Source: Beta vulgaris subsp. vulgaris (taxonomy: Eukaryota; Streptophyta; Magnoliopsida; Caryophyllales; Amaranthaceae). Taken from it: a stretch of DNA of 64,000 nucleotides. The number at the start of each line of letters is the position of its first letter. Within the stretch, counting starts at the first letter, position 1. The stretch is taken from positions 53,181,776 to 53,245,775 of the forward strand of contig NC_079208.1 in the NCBI RefSeq assembly GCF_026745355.1. Reading direction: 5' to 3'. A program made the position numbers and the translations under genes. The notes under the pieces are model-generated. The model saw only the letters and a program-made list of their open reading frames with translations. It made no database searches and was not told where the DNA came from. Below, in pieces: positions 43,231 through 54,039 of the stretch.

Positions 43231-44368
43231 TTTTGGTTTTTGATATTTTGTACTTTTATATTTTGATTTGATAAGAAAGATGAAAATTTTACCATATGGG
43301 TATAGTTTTGTAGTATGAAAGGTTAAGATCGATTGTTAACAAGAAAACAAAGCTAGGAAATATGTGATGATATGATAAGGAGTCGGTTATTAAGATCATG
43401 TTCAATGGTTGTCGCAAGTTGTAAGTATAGACGGTAAATCTTCTGGTAAAGCGGTTCAAATCACGGTTCATGCTCGATTTTGGGTCGTTGAGGTTGGAGA
43501 GAAGGGGTTCATATACACGTGGGTCTGGAAAATTACGATTAATTGTACTGTAACGATAGTAAAATGGTAATAAATTGTTTGTTGGATAAGTTTCGAGTTG
43601 GTGTAACAATTTGATTAGTGTCTTGATAAAAGGCTTAATGCACTAATTATGCTTGATGATGATATTGTATATACACGACTTACCTTCACCAGTAAAGTGT
43701 GTTTATATGTTGAGATACTTTATTTTCTATGTAAAGTAATTTTGGGATGAGTTACTTATTGCAGAGTTTTATGAGAGTGTGTATAAGTAATGAAAAAATG
43801 TGTTGCATGACATTTGTTGGTTTGTAGGGTCAATTGACATTAGCATATACCTATTTGATTGTAACTCGTGGCTAATGGGGTTAAGTGTAATAGATTTAGA
43901 CTACATCCATCGAAATGGGAAACCGGCTTAATTCTCTTAAAAATAAATTATACCACCATGTAAAGTGTTAAAAATCACAAATTTTTTTACACTTTTCAAT
44001 AAACTATTGATTGCTTTGAAACTATCAACGAACTACGCTAAAGAAAATGGTAATATTCTCATGAACAAACAAAAATACAAAGTACTCAACTATAACAAGT
44101 AGATAGTTAGGTGATTGTAATACAGTAGGTCAAAACAAGTCAAAATTTCATTTGATAGATATATAGAGAAATTCTGAATTTGTCTACAATTAACAAATTA
44201 CAACTATTTTATTCAAAGCTAAAACTATATTATTAATCAAACAAACTTGTAAAAAAAGTTGTAGATCTAACAACAAAACTATAATTCATACAAGTCACTA
44301 TTATGTTGAGGTAGTTCAATGAAGGAAGATTGGCCAATCCCTTATATTTCAACATAAAGTAGTGGTAC
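43231..44368. other. Intergenic, no gene seen
   Basis: AT-rich sequence with no supported feature. Confidence 0.4.
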
Positions 44369-44371
44369 TTA

Positions 44372-44610
44372 GGGCCTGTTCTCCCCAGCTTATTTTCAGT
44401 TTAGTTCAGTTCAATTCAGTTCATATCAGTTCAGTTCAGCTCTTGACAATACTTTTACTCTCACATATCACTATTCATTTCAGTTCAATTCAGTTCAGTT
44501 CAATTCAGTTCAGTTCAGTTCAGATCAGATCAGTTCAGTTCAATTCAGTTCAGATCAGTTTAGTTCAATTCAATTCAGTCCAGCTATTTTAAGCCGAAGA
44601 GAACAGGCCC
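44372..44610. mobile_element. Harbinger-like MITE with CAGTTCAGTT arms
   Basis: 239 bp, ends GGGCCTGTTCTC / GAGAACAGGCCC (perfect 12-bp inverted repeat), flanked by TTA (44369-44371, 44611-44613). Arms are degenerate TTCAG repeats. Centre CTCTCACATATCACTATT matches the copy at 24667 and the fragment at 63711. Confidence 0.8.
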
Positions 44611-44746
44611 TTAGGCAGTTTTTTCAACCTAAAACATTTAATTAGGCAGTGTTTTTCAATAATTTTTTTATTAGATAAATTTTGACAAATTACCTCTTAC
44701 AACGGCACAAGATTACAATAGTAATTGGAGTTTGAAGACCGTGAAA

Positions 44747-45719
44747 GTATTGTGTCAGACCGTCTGACACAATACATTTGGTCGGACGACCACTCCCGTT
44801 CGTAACCTGTATTATGCAACCATACCTATATTCAAGAAAGTTGTGAGAGATGAAGGTGCGAAATAGAAAAATGCAGAAAACTCAAATTATATTGAATTCA
44901 AGCTTATGAAGCACAGCAGCAGCACTTTAAGAGAGAGAAGGGATACCGTATTGAGGATAGAAGTTAAAAGATAGAAATACAAAAGATACAGGAGAGAAGA
45001 GAATATGTTATATTAGATGAGAATAACATAAACAGAAGGAAACTCAACAAGAAGAAAACGAACAATCCTCAATATACCGCACAAGCGAGGAAACTCAACA
45101 CGAAGAAAACCTACAATATCAATCCAAGATACTTTGAAGGTGCTAGGAAGTGAACACTAACCACATTTTTTGTCTGAACATGAGTATGGAGTATCAGCTA
45201 AGAGGAATGAAGAAGAAGGAAAAAATGAGAGAAAGTAGAGGTTAGTGTTTTGTTTTCTTTTCAGTTGGACTTTGTTTACTTTCAGTTGGACTTTCTTTTC
45301 TTTCAGTTAGACTTTCTTTTCTTTCAGTTAGACTTTGTTTTCTTTCAGGTGGACTTTCTTTTCTTTCAGTTAGACTTTCTTTTCTTTCAGTTGGACTTTC
45401 TTTTCTTTCAGTTGGACCAACTGAAAGAAATAATGGACCAACTGAAAGAAATAATAGACTAACTGAAACAAAATGAAGACTACCTGAAGAAAAATGTAGA
45501 CTACCTGAAAAAGAATAAAGACCAACTGAAACCCAAGTAAGTCTAACTGAAGCACAAAAACCCACTGAAAAACAAAAAAGACTAACTGAAAACAAAATGA
45601 AGACTACCTGAAAAAAAATTGGAACCACCTGAAAAAAAATGAAGACTACCTGAAAAAAAATTGAAACCACCTGAAAGTCGTCCGACCAAGATTATGGTCG
45701 GACGAGTCCGACACAATAC
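44747..45719. mobile_element. Foldback element with inverted 21-bp tandem arrays
   Basis: Starts with a 29-bp palindrome (GTATTGTGTCAGA, 3-bp loop, its complement) followed by TTGGTCGGACGAC, and ends with a second palindrome (CGTCCGACCA ... TGGTCGGACG) and GTCCGACACAATAC. The inverted ends suggest a TIR transposon, but flanking bases do not show a duplication. The interior includes the array at 45261-45676. Confidence 0.55.
45261..45676. repeat. 21-bp tandem repeats in inverted halves
   Basis: Seven consecutive 21-bp units (TCAGTTGGACTTTCTTTTCTT) at 45261-45407, then the axis CAGTTGGACCAACTG, then about twelve more degenerate units in the opposite sense (GACCAACTGAAAGAAATAATG type) to 45676. 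The two halves can pair as a hairpin of roughly 150 bp. Confidence 0.85.
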
Positions 45720-45839
45720 GTTCTCTTGGAGACCCTACATCTTATCAACGACATATATGGTGGAAATATCTGATAAATGAGTTATATACGCAAAAACAAA
45801 ATATAACAAAACAAGGTTCAAAAAATTCCAAAATTAAAA

Positions 45840-46061
45840 TTAATTTCCAGGGCTTCTTTTGGTTCCCAATTTGGTAAAGAAAGCCCATCTTGCAAATTTG
45901 AAGAATGGTAGCCCAAATGTGATTGAAAAAATGGTCCAGACTATAGAAAACCTTGATGGGATAGGACCCGAGCTTTGTCTTTGTATTTTCTTGGAGACAA
46001 TATGAACTAATTCTCCTCTATGACTATGAGATAGACAGCTCTCTGGTCCATCTTTCACCAT
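45840..46061 (-). CDS. Putative small membrane protein, 73 residues
   Basis: Read on the minus strand: MVKDGPESCLSHSHRGELVH..., a polar N-terminus, a hydrophobic stretch SIVWTIFSITFGLPFFKF (about residues 40-57) and a basic tail. CATATAAAGAGAG about 40 bp upstream on the same strand could be a TATA box, followed by an A-rich leader. A tiny upstream ATG-TAG lies just before the start. I do not recognise the family; support is the composition, membrane helix and promoter-like context only. Confidence 0.4.
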   Translation of the reverse strand: MVKDGPESCLSHSHRGELVHIVSKKIQRQSSGPIPSRFSIVWTIFSITFGLPFFKFARWAFFTKLGTKRSPGN

Positions 46062-47275
46062 GTACTACATTCTTCTTCTTTTTGTTCTCTCTTTATATGT
46101 GGTGCATATATTTTATATTTTGGTTCCTATTATCTAAATTCGGCACTTAATAATTAATAAGTACTTCATTCGTTTATTTGTAGTTGCAATACTTTAGTCT
46201 TTGTGATATTCATATGCTAGTCGTGACTATACTTTTATGGTTAATATGTTAGCCAAATAGTAGTATGTTAGATGTCGGTGATGTTTTGTATTAGTGTAAT
46301 TATACATTGGGTAATGTGAAAATCAAAACGTTGCAATCAAAACATCCACCAACTTACATTGTTTCTTTTTTTTAGCGAATCCATATGAAAACCTCCTTTT
46401 CTTTTGTTCAATTATCATTCACATGTTTATGCCTATCGTCGTAGAAGCTATTTCTAGGAAGGATTATAACTTTTGGATATCTAATCAATTATTCTCGAAC
46501 CAAAGAACCCTAATACAAACAAAGGAAATAGTTTTCTTTATGGGTAAAGAAAGAGGGAGGGGGGAGGGGGACCGAATAACATTAGGGATTAAATTGTATA
46601 AAGTGTAAAAAAAATTTATGATTCTTAACAAAATTTACAATATCTTTGTATTAAAAAAATACAATATCTTTAACCATGTATCAAAGAAGCTACTCTACTT
46701 TAGAAGTGTATGCATTCTTGACAAATCTGTTCTAATACCATGACAAATACATCATTGAGCTTGCACATACAGGCCCACACTGAAGAAGAGAATAACCACA
46801 CACAAGCCCGCAATAGGTTACATCCTAAAACCAATTGACAAAAGAAGGAGTAATTCATTAAGCTTATATGTTAATCATTCTCTCTCTTTTTCGTCAATGT
46901 GAGACAAGCTCACATGTGAATTAACACATTAACATTTTTCTTCTAATTTGTAATTTTTTTTAGAGATGAAAAGGGTCAAACTAAGAGCATGAAACAAAAA
47001 CGAAGAAGGTATGATACCTTAACCGGTAATTTGTTACACCGCATCACCAACACAATAACTACACTGAATATTAGGGCAAATCACCATCCGTTGAGAAGAA
47101 GAGATTTTTCATGAAGCATTTTTTGTCTTGTTGCTCAAACAAAGAAAGGAAAGATTTCCACTATCTGAGAAAGGTTTAGAAGTAACATTAGATGATTCCT
47201 CAAAAAAAAAAACATTAGATATGAAATGGTTATAGGGTAACATTAGAAGGAAAAAAAAATGTAGGAAATGGAGAT
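46062..47275. other. Intergenic, no gene seen
   Basis: AT-rich. TACTTCATTCGTTTATTTG at 46161 resembles a Stowaway end, but no partner was found. Confidence 0.35.
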
Positions 47276-47278
47276 TAA

Positions 47279-48132
47279 GGGTGCGTTCTATTCAACTTAT
47301 TAGCCCTAAACTTATTGGACCTTATCTGAACTGAACTTATTGGAACTTATTAAACCTGATTGGACCTAATTCAACTTATTGGATATGATTGAACCTTATT
47401 GGAACTTATTGGATCTTATTGGAACTTATTGAAACTTATTAGACCTTATTGGCCCTAATTGAAACTTATTAGACCTTATTGGACTTGATTGAAACTTATT
47501 AGACCTTATTGAACCTGATTGAAACTTATTTGACCTTATTTGACAAAAATATTGACCATGAATAACATAAATATTACCACTAACGTAAATACTACCCCTC
47601 AAAATTTTTTATGGAGTAATAATTATTATAATTTGTCCTTTAAAAAATAATGATTATTAAATATCTCTTATGATAATTAATTTAACAAAAAAAAATTACT
47701 ATTTATATATTTGTCTATACATAACTTTCACCACTAATATATCTAATAGTATTGTTTTGATTTTATAAAACACTACTAGAAATTATGAATAATAATAATT
47801 AATAACATTCTAATAGTCTTGTCATTGGGGTACTTTAACAATTGAAATTCTAATAATAACATAATCAGCTAATAGTGATATGAAATTATGAATAACAAAA
47901 TAATGGATCATAATACAAATGTTTATTGAACATTGACTATTTGGACCTTATTAGACCTGATTGGAACTTATTGGACCTTATTAGACCTGATTGGAACTTA
48001 TTGCACCTGATTGGAACTTATTGGACCTTATTAGACCTTATTGGAACTTATTGCCCTTATTAGACCTTATTGCAACTTATCTGAACTTATTGGACCTGAA
48101 ACTTAATTTTTTAAGTTGAGCAGAACGCACCC
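47279..48132. mobile_element. Large Harbinger-like MITE with ACTTATTGGA repeats
   Basis: 854 bp, ends GGGTGCGTTCTATTCAACTTA (in parts) / TAAGTTGAGCAGAACGCACCC (in parts), flanked by TAA (47276-47278, 48133-48135). Both arms are degenerate arrays of GGAACTTATTGGACCTTATT, separated by a 400-bp AT-rich centre. No coding capacity. Confidence 0.8.
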
Positions 48133-48135
48133 TAA

Positions 48136-48490
48136 GTATCATCATGAACAATTAAAGTTCTTAAATAATTCGTTTTGATGTAAAGCTTAATGTAAATATC
48201 TCTAGAGATATGGAAAGTAACATTTATAAATAAATTTTTAATTTGAAAGAAATAAATAATAGAAGACGTTGTCAACAAAGTATTATTCATCATATTCATA
48301 ATTGGTATAAAATAAGAGTAGAAAATATCAAGGGTGATTTTTAGATATTTATATTATCATGATTATTAAAATATGACAATTTAATTAAGATGGTTTTAGA
48401 CTAAGATCATTTTAAGATCTAAAGCAATTCCAAAACATTGAATTTAATTTACATTTTATTTAGGCAACAAATGTGAGAAATTTGTCGAAG
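48136..48490. other. Intergenic, no gene seen
   Basis: AT-rich sequence with no supported feature. Confidence 0.4.
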
Positions 48491-48495
48491 ATGAC

Positions 48496-48812
48496 TAGAG
48501 GTGTAAATGAGACGAGACAACTAGCGAGCTACTTAATAACAACTCGTCAAAGCTCGAATCGAGCTCAAGATGTTGATGAGTCGAGTTGATCAACTCGATA
48601 CTTAACTCGAAAACTCATAAGAAGCTCAAATACCCAATAATCTATAGCAAAATACATAAGATTCGACTCATTTTCTAACTTATGATTGCTTTTAACTCGA
48701 GACACTTGTATGCTACTTGAGATATACTCAGTCAAAATTCGACTTTGTCCAATCCCGACTCGATCAAAACCCAACTCGAGCGAGCTCGATTCAGTTCCAG
48801 CTCGACTCAAAA
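48496..48812. mobile_element. Truncated hAT-like element with CTCGA arms
   Basis: Left end TAGAGGTGTAAATGAGACGAG and AACTCG/GAGCTCG repeats match the family at 57199-57494. The CACCCCTA right end and target duplication are absent. Confidence 0.5.
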
Positions 48813-49383
48813 TGCTAACACAAATTCTTATATGTGGCCGGCCACACTTATATTGTGGGTGACCTACATATAATGCCCGCGATGTTTTACAACCAAAAAA
48901 GCCCACATAACCCATATTTTCTCTCTCCTCTTTTCCTCTTTCTTCCTCTTTCCTCCTTTCCTCTTTGAATTTTTGAGTTTGAGAATGATGAATTTCGTGA
49001 CCCACATTTTCTCTCTCCTCAATTCCTCTCTCTTCCTCCTTTCTAAATCCTCCATTCCAGAACAATAATCCCTAGGAAAAAAATCACTCGAACAAAAAAA
49101 CAACAAAATCAGCAAGAATCATAGCAAAAGTCACAACGATCAGGCTCAAAGTGACGAAATTCACAAGAACATGCATTCACGAAGTAGAAGTACCAAAACA
49201 TTTCATCTGAAAGAAAGACTCGTCCATTCATGGAACTCTCGCGAACCATATCTTTAACTATTCATTAGCGAAAGCTGAAAATAGCGATAAAATCGTGAAA
49301 TTCGTGCTCCTTACCTAATGGAGTTGATGTTTTTTTTTTCAATCGATTTTGTGGTTTTGAAGTGCTTTTCAATCTTTGAATTG
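48813..49383. other. Intergenic with polypyrimidine duplication
   Basis: ACCCA(T/C)ATTTTCTCTCTCCTC occurs twice (48909 and 49001), within a strongly pyrimidine-rich strand (48915-49050). No gene can be supported. Confidence 0.4.
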
Positions 49384-49928
49384 GTTTTTGTAATATCCCC
49401 AAGTTTTAATATTATTTAATTAATAACTAATCGTAATTAATCAACTAAAAACGATCCAAATTTAGTAATTAAAAATTTCTAAGTTAATTTCTAAGTTATT
49501 TTGTTTGGTAATTTTTGGTTAATGAAGCTCATAAATTAAGTTACTAAATTTAGCATCAATCTTGTAAATGATGTAGGACTTAAGGTTAAAAAATTCTGAT
49601 GGACCCAATGCCCAAATCCTTTGAGGCCCAAACAAAACAAAACAAAAAAAAAAAAAAAAAAAAGCCTAGTACTTTTCTTCTCCAAAAATCAGAAAACACA
49701 AAGGAAAGCAATAACTTCATCTTCTTCCTCCTCCATACGTGGAAGGACAAGAATGGAGATTTCTCAACAAGTCAAAAACTATCTTAGTAAATTTAATTGA
49801 GCTTTAACTCTCTCAACCACCCTTAATCCACTGGTTTTCTCAAAACCCCTGAATTTAGCCACTTGTTTTCTTAAATGGTTTTGGTAATTTAAAATTCTGA
49901 AATTCATCTACTGAGATGGAAGTTTCTC

Positions 49929-49936
49929 TATAAATA
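49929..49936 (+). promoter_or_regulatory. TATA box of the solo LTR
   Basis: TATAAATA in CTCTATAAATAGGGAGG, 540 bp into the LTR, followed by an A-rich then GC-rich leader-like stretch (50050-50440). Confidence 0.6.
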
Positions 49937-50459
49937 GGGAGGAATGGTTGAGTTTTACAATCAAAAATCAACAACAATAATCCAGAAATTTACATCAATT
50001 AAAAAGAATTTGGAAACAAAGTTTGAATTTTTCTTTCACTTCTCTATTTTCCCTCCGTTCGACCACCGCGCACCACCACCTGAATCCCTCCCTGTCGCCT
50101 GCCGCCACCGACATACGGATGCCCACTTCCGACCTTTCCCCCGCCGCGTAACCCAGTCGCGCCACCAACCCCCCCAGTCCCCTCTCCCCTCTCGCGCACT
50201 CTGTCGTCACCTTCGAATTCCTCCACGAACATTCTCTCTCCTCCTTTCTTCGCCCACTCCTCTGGTTTGTGCGTTGCTCGCTGCTGTTGCTCGTATTTTC
50301 CGCCGCCGCCGAAGCTCCGAGGAAACCGCCGACCGTTCGCGCTGCGCCACACCACCGCGATCTGCTGTTTGGTTTAGCCGGAGCTCCGAGCTCCCTTGTC
50401 TGCTGTTCGTCCCTGCTCCAAGAGAGCAGAGGTACTTCACCCTCTCTCCTTTTATTCTT

Positions 50460-51640
50460 CGGTTATTTCACCAAATACCCCCGACAAATCAAAAAATTCA
50501 CAATATACCCTCAATGTTTCAGAAATGCACCGTATACCCTTGAGTTTTCGAAAACGTGCACCAGATACCCTTTTGCCTAACTGCCGTTAACCCACAGTTA
50601 GCTTTATTTACAATTTTGCCATCATCAACCCTAATCCTAATTAAACCTAACCTAAGCTAACCCTAATCCTACCCCTAAACCCTCCCCCTTACCCTAACCC
50701 TACCCCTTGGCAGCCCCCACCCCCCCTCCCCTCCACCACCCCAGCCTCAACCCCTCCCTCTCCCCCACCGTCGATGTTTGGCCGGCCTCCCCACCCACCG
50801 CACCGACGGTGCGCGTGCCGGCCACCCCCTCCCCTCCCTGCGCGTCTGTTCGCCACCCCTCACCCTCCCTTTCGAACACAAAACCCCCACCACTCCCCTC
50901 CCTTCCCCCGCCGCAGCCCCCACCCCCTCCCCTCCCTCTGTGCAACCTCCACCCTCCCCTCCCTCTACCGCAACCCCACCCTCTCCTCCTCTGCCGCAAC
51001 CCCACCCCTCCCCTCTCTGTTTTCGTCGCGTAACTCCCACCCCTCCCCCTCCCTCGCCGCAACCCCCACCTCTCCCCTCTCTGTTTTCATTGCGCAAATC
51101 CCCCGTTTGTTTTGTCGCGGAAACCCCCCTGCTCGAAATCACCACGCACCACGCACTTCTGTTCGCCGGAGCTGCGCGTCGCACTCGCTTTCTCTCTCCT
51201 CTGTTCGTGGTTGAAATCTGATTAGGGTCGGACGCGAAGGGGTGGTCGACGATGCGTCGGTGGGGGTGGGGAGGCCGACAAAAGTAGCCGCGGTGGGGGT
51301 GGGGGAGGCCGGCACACACATCGGCGGTGGGGGAGGGGGAGGGAGTGCGGCTGGGGTGGGGGTTGGGCCTGGGGGTGGAGGGGTGGTGGGCTGGGTAGGT
51401 TAGGGTTTGGGTGAGGGTTTAGGTTTAAGGGTTAGATTAGGGTTAGGGTTAGATTAGAATTAGGGTTTAGGATTAATAATGGCAAAATCGTAAATAAAGC
51501 TAACGGAGAAATAACGGACGTTAAAAAAAGGGTATTTGGTGCGCAAAAATGAAATGTCAGGGGTATATGGTGAATTGTTGAAACATTGAGGGTATATTGT
51601 GAAATTTTTGATTTGTCAGGGGTATTTGGTGAAATAACCG
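50460..51640. mobile_element. Mutator-like foldback (TIR) element, copy 2
   Basis: 1181 bp, ends CGGTTATTTCACCAAATACC / GGTATTTGGTGAAATAACCG (perfect 20 bp), flanked by the 9-bp duplication TTTATTCTT (50451-50459, 51641-51649). Same family as copy 1: extended arms (AATATACCCTCAATGTTTC and complement), CCCTAA-type repeats (50628-50705) facing TTAGGG-type repeats (51395-51470), and a very GC-rich, strand-skewed centre. Long frames through the centre are a by-product of base composition. No transposase. Confidence 0.85.
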
Positions 51641-52783
51641 TTTATTCTTCTCTCTAAAAATATGGTTTAAAATGTTATAAGGCAAGCCTAATTACTACCA
51701 TTTACTAATTAACCTAAGTGGGCCTAAAATCTGATTTACCTTAACTAAACCAACTTGATTCATTGGTTGCTTGTTTATTTATTGGACTTAAGTGGACTGT
51801 TTTGTGGGCTTAATTAAATCACTTGTGTAAATTAAACCTTCAAATAGTTATGTTAATATTTATGTTAAGGGTTAATTAAAAATGTTATGTTAAACTAATT
51901 ACTTTCTAGATCTTATAACCTGAATTCTTTATTGAATACTAGTAACACTTAGTTTACAAAATGAGTTGATATTTAGTTCATTAGTGGTTATTAGAATAAT
52001 AATAACAATTCATGGGAAATTAGGCAAGGAATGTTGTAGTAAGGTATTTTCCTTATATAGTCACTCATAATTCCAATTTGTAACTCCTTTAAATGATTAT
52101 GCAACTATTAATTTATAAGCTTAAAATATAGTAATACGACTAAAGGATTAGTAATACTTTTAATTTGATTTCTAAATAATATCTATGGAACTAAGTATAA
52201 AGATTTTTGGATAAGCTAGTATAACTTCAACGTATTACATAACCGCGAAATAAGTTAGATTATATAACTTACATAAATAATATTGTAAATTAAGAATCAT
52301 ACTTAAAGAGCACTTATATTAATGTTTCTATTAACTTCTAACTTATAAAAATACTCGTTTTGAAACTTAAAAGAACTCGTTCCTCGGAGCTCAGTAAGGA
52401 CGATATCAAGGACATAAGAAGAGGATTATTTTATTATTCTGCATCAAGGTAACAACTACTGCTGGTACCCGCAATTCCTTTGAAATGCGTTTTTATAATA
52501 TGCTACTGAAATGATGATTTATGAACATGTGTTTTTGAGTTGCGGGAATATTATTACATGTTTTGATTACGTATCCTGAGATTTATACAATTTTAAAAGA
52601 CTGAAAGATACTGAGTTACAGAGGTATACTGATCACTGAAAATGATATTGTTTATGAAATATTGATGGAAGTTACTGTATTACACTGATCACTGTTAAAA
52701 TAAAAGAAACGTAACATGATAAAGTAAAGTGGAAGAACTGGTTGGTTGTACCTACTGACTGACTGAAGGTCGTGCACGTACCG

Positions 52784-52861
52784 TACTGTTTACTGGGGCA
52801 CTGGCCCGATACTGTTTACTGGGGCACTGGCCCACTACTGTTTACTGGTGTAGGGCAATGC
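52784..52861. repeat. 26-bp tandem repeat in the solo LTR
   Basis: Three copies of TACTGTTTACTGGGGCACTG plus six bases, exact period 26; the third copy diverges at its end. Confidence 0.8.
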
Positions 52862-53696
52862 CCGGGGCCAAGGCCCTTGCACAGTGGTGCATACACATAC
52901 TGGGAGACGTCCCAGCACTGACTGACGTACATCAACCAGAGTAAAAACTGATGAAATGGAATCATGGACTATTAAAGTGAATTGAATGAATTTTGTTTTC
53001 GTAAATGTTTGAATTATTCTTTCCCCCTGTTTTGTAAATAAAATGAGTTGAAATGAGTTTACGTTGCTAGGGTAGTTTGTTACTGAGCCTCGGCTCATAA
53101 CGTTTTGTATTTATGTTTTAGGTACTGCTGGGGACGATGGTACTGCGTAGTGGCAAGGATTACCACCTTATTAAATCATCTAGTATTAGTGCTACTAACT
53201 TGTAAGGTTAACTTAACTAGAATGTAAGACCATATGCTTTGATATGAGTTATCGTTGTTATGTCAAGTAAACGTTAACGTTGTCTACTTTATTATAATAT
53301 AAGATGTCTAAGTTATCACTATTATATCTCTTAATGTTTAAATAGTTTTATGATTGTGGCCTTGCACCTTCCTAACCGAAGGTGCCGCAGTAATGCCTTG
53401 ACTAAATAGGTATTCCGCTGCTAATTAGATTATCTTAAATGGTGAATTAGTAGTCGGGGCGTTACAGTTTTGGAGTTACAGCTATTGAAGCTTTAATTTT
53501 GTGCTCATGAGTTGTTTGTGAATGAAGATGTATCCCTTGGTTCATGGTTTATAGGTCTTAATGTGGAGCATATTGATGACCATAACATGTGTTGGGGAAC
53601 TCTGTTGCATACTTTTTTGAGCATCAATGGACCTCTGATGCAATAAATTGATAAAGTAAAATTGACAGTATGATGATTTAATAATATAATGGAAGC

Positions 53697-53869
53697 ACCA
53701 AGTAAGTGTTGTCCCAGTGGTGATGGGGACTGGCTTTGGTAGGACGGACCCGTGTTCGAATCCCCGCAACACCCTTGGGAGAGGAATGCAACCTAACCAC
53801 CCCGAACTTTGCCTCGATCCGGATGTAGCCCGAAGGGTGAACCGGGTGCAAACACCAAAAAAAATAAAA
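53697..53869 (+). mobile_element. tRNA-derived SINE
   Basis: Flanked by a perfect 13-bp duplication ATATAATGGAAGC (53684-53696, 53870-53882). A-box TGTCCCAGTGGTGATGG, B-box GTGTTCGAATCCC (53753), GC-rich body and an AAAAAAAATAAAAA tail. Intact and probably young. Confidence 0.9.
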
Positions 53870-54039
53870 ATATAATGGAAGCTCTTGTATGCGATTTTGT
53901 TTATGTGTTGGTGGTTTTTGTGTCAAGGGAATGGTGTAGACGTGTAGTGTTGGTTAAGGGAATGGTGTGGTGTAGTTTAAGCTTTAAAATTTGTTGAATG
54001 TTGATTAGTTATTAATGGAGAAGAGTTGAGAATACAATA

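Larger units (their letters stand above)
49389..53466 (+). mobile_element. Large solo LTR, split by a foldback element
   Basis: Begins TGTAATATCCCCAAG and ends GTCGGGGCGTTACA, flanked by the 5-bp duplication GTTTT (49384-49388, 53467-53471). TG..CA ends with a GTAATRYCCC/GGGGCGTTACA inverted pair are common in large plant Ty3/gypsy LTRs. Minus the 1181-bp insertion and its duplication it is about 2.9 kb. TATAAATA at 49929-49936 fits the promoter. There is no gag-pol, primer site or second LTR, so it is a solo LTR left by LTR-LTR recombination. Confidence 0.8.

Noticed and set aside
48565..49115. Minus-strand frames rich in Arg, Glu and Lys
   Set aside because: Produced by a polypyrimidine/polypurine tract and CTCGA repeats of a truncated hAT-like element.
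49944..51321. Frames of 100-200 codons on both strands
   Set aside because: They span the GC-rich leader of a solo LTR and the core of the second foldback element; overlapping frames on both strands, no domains.
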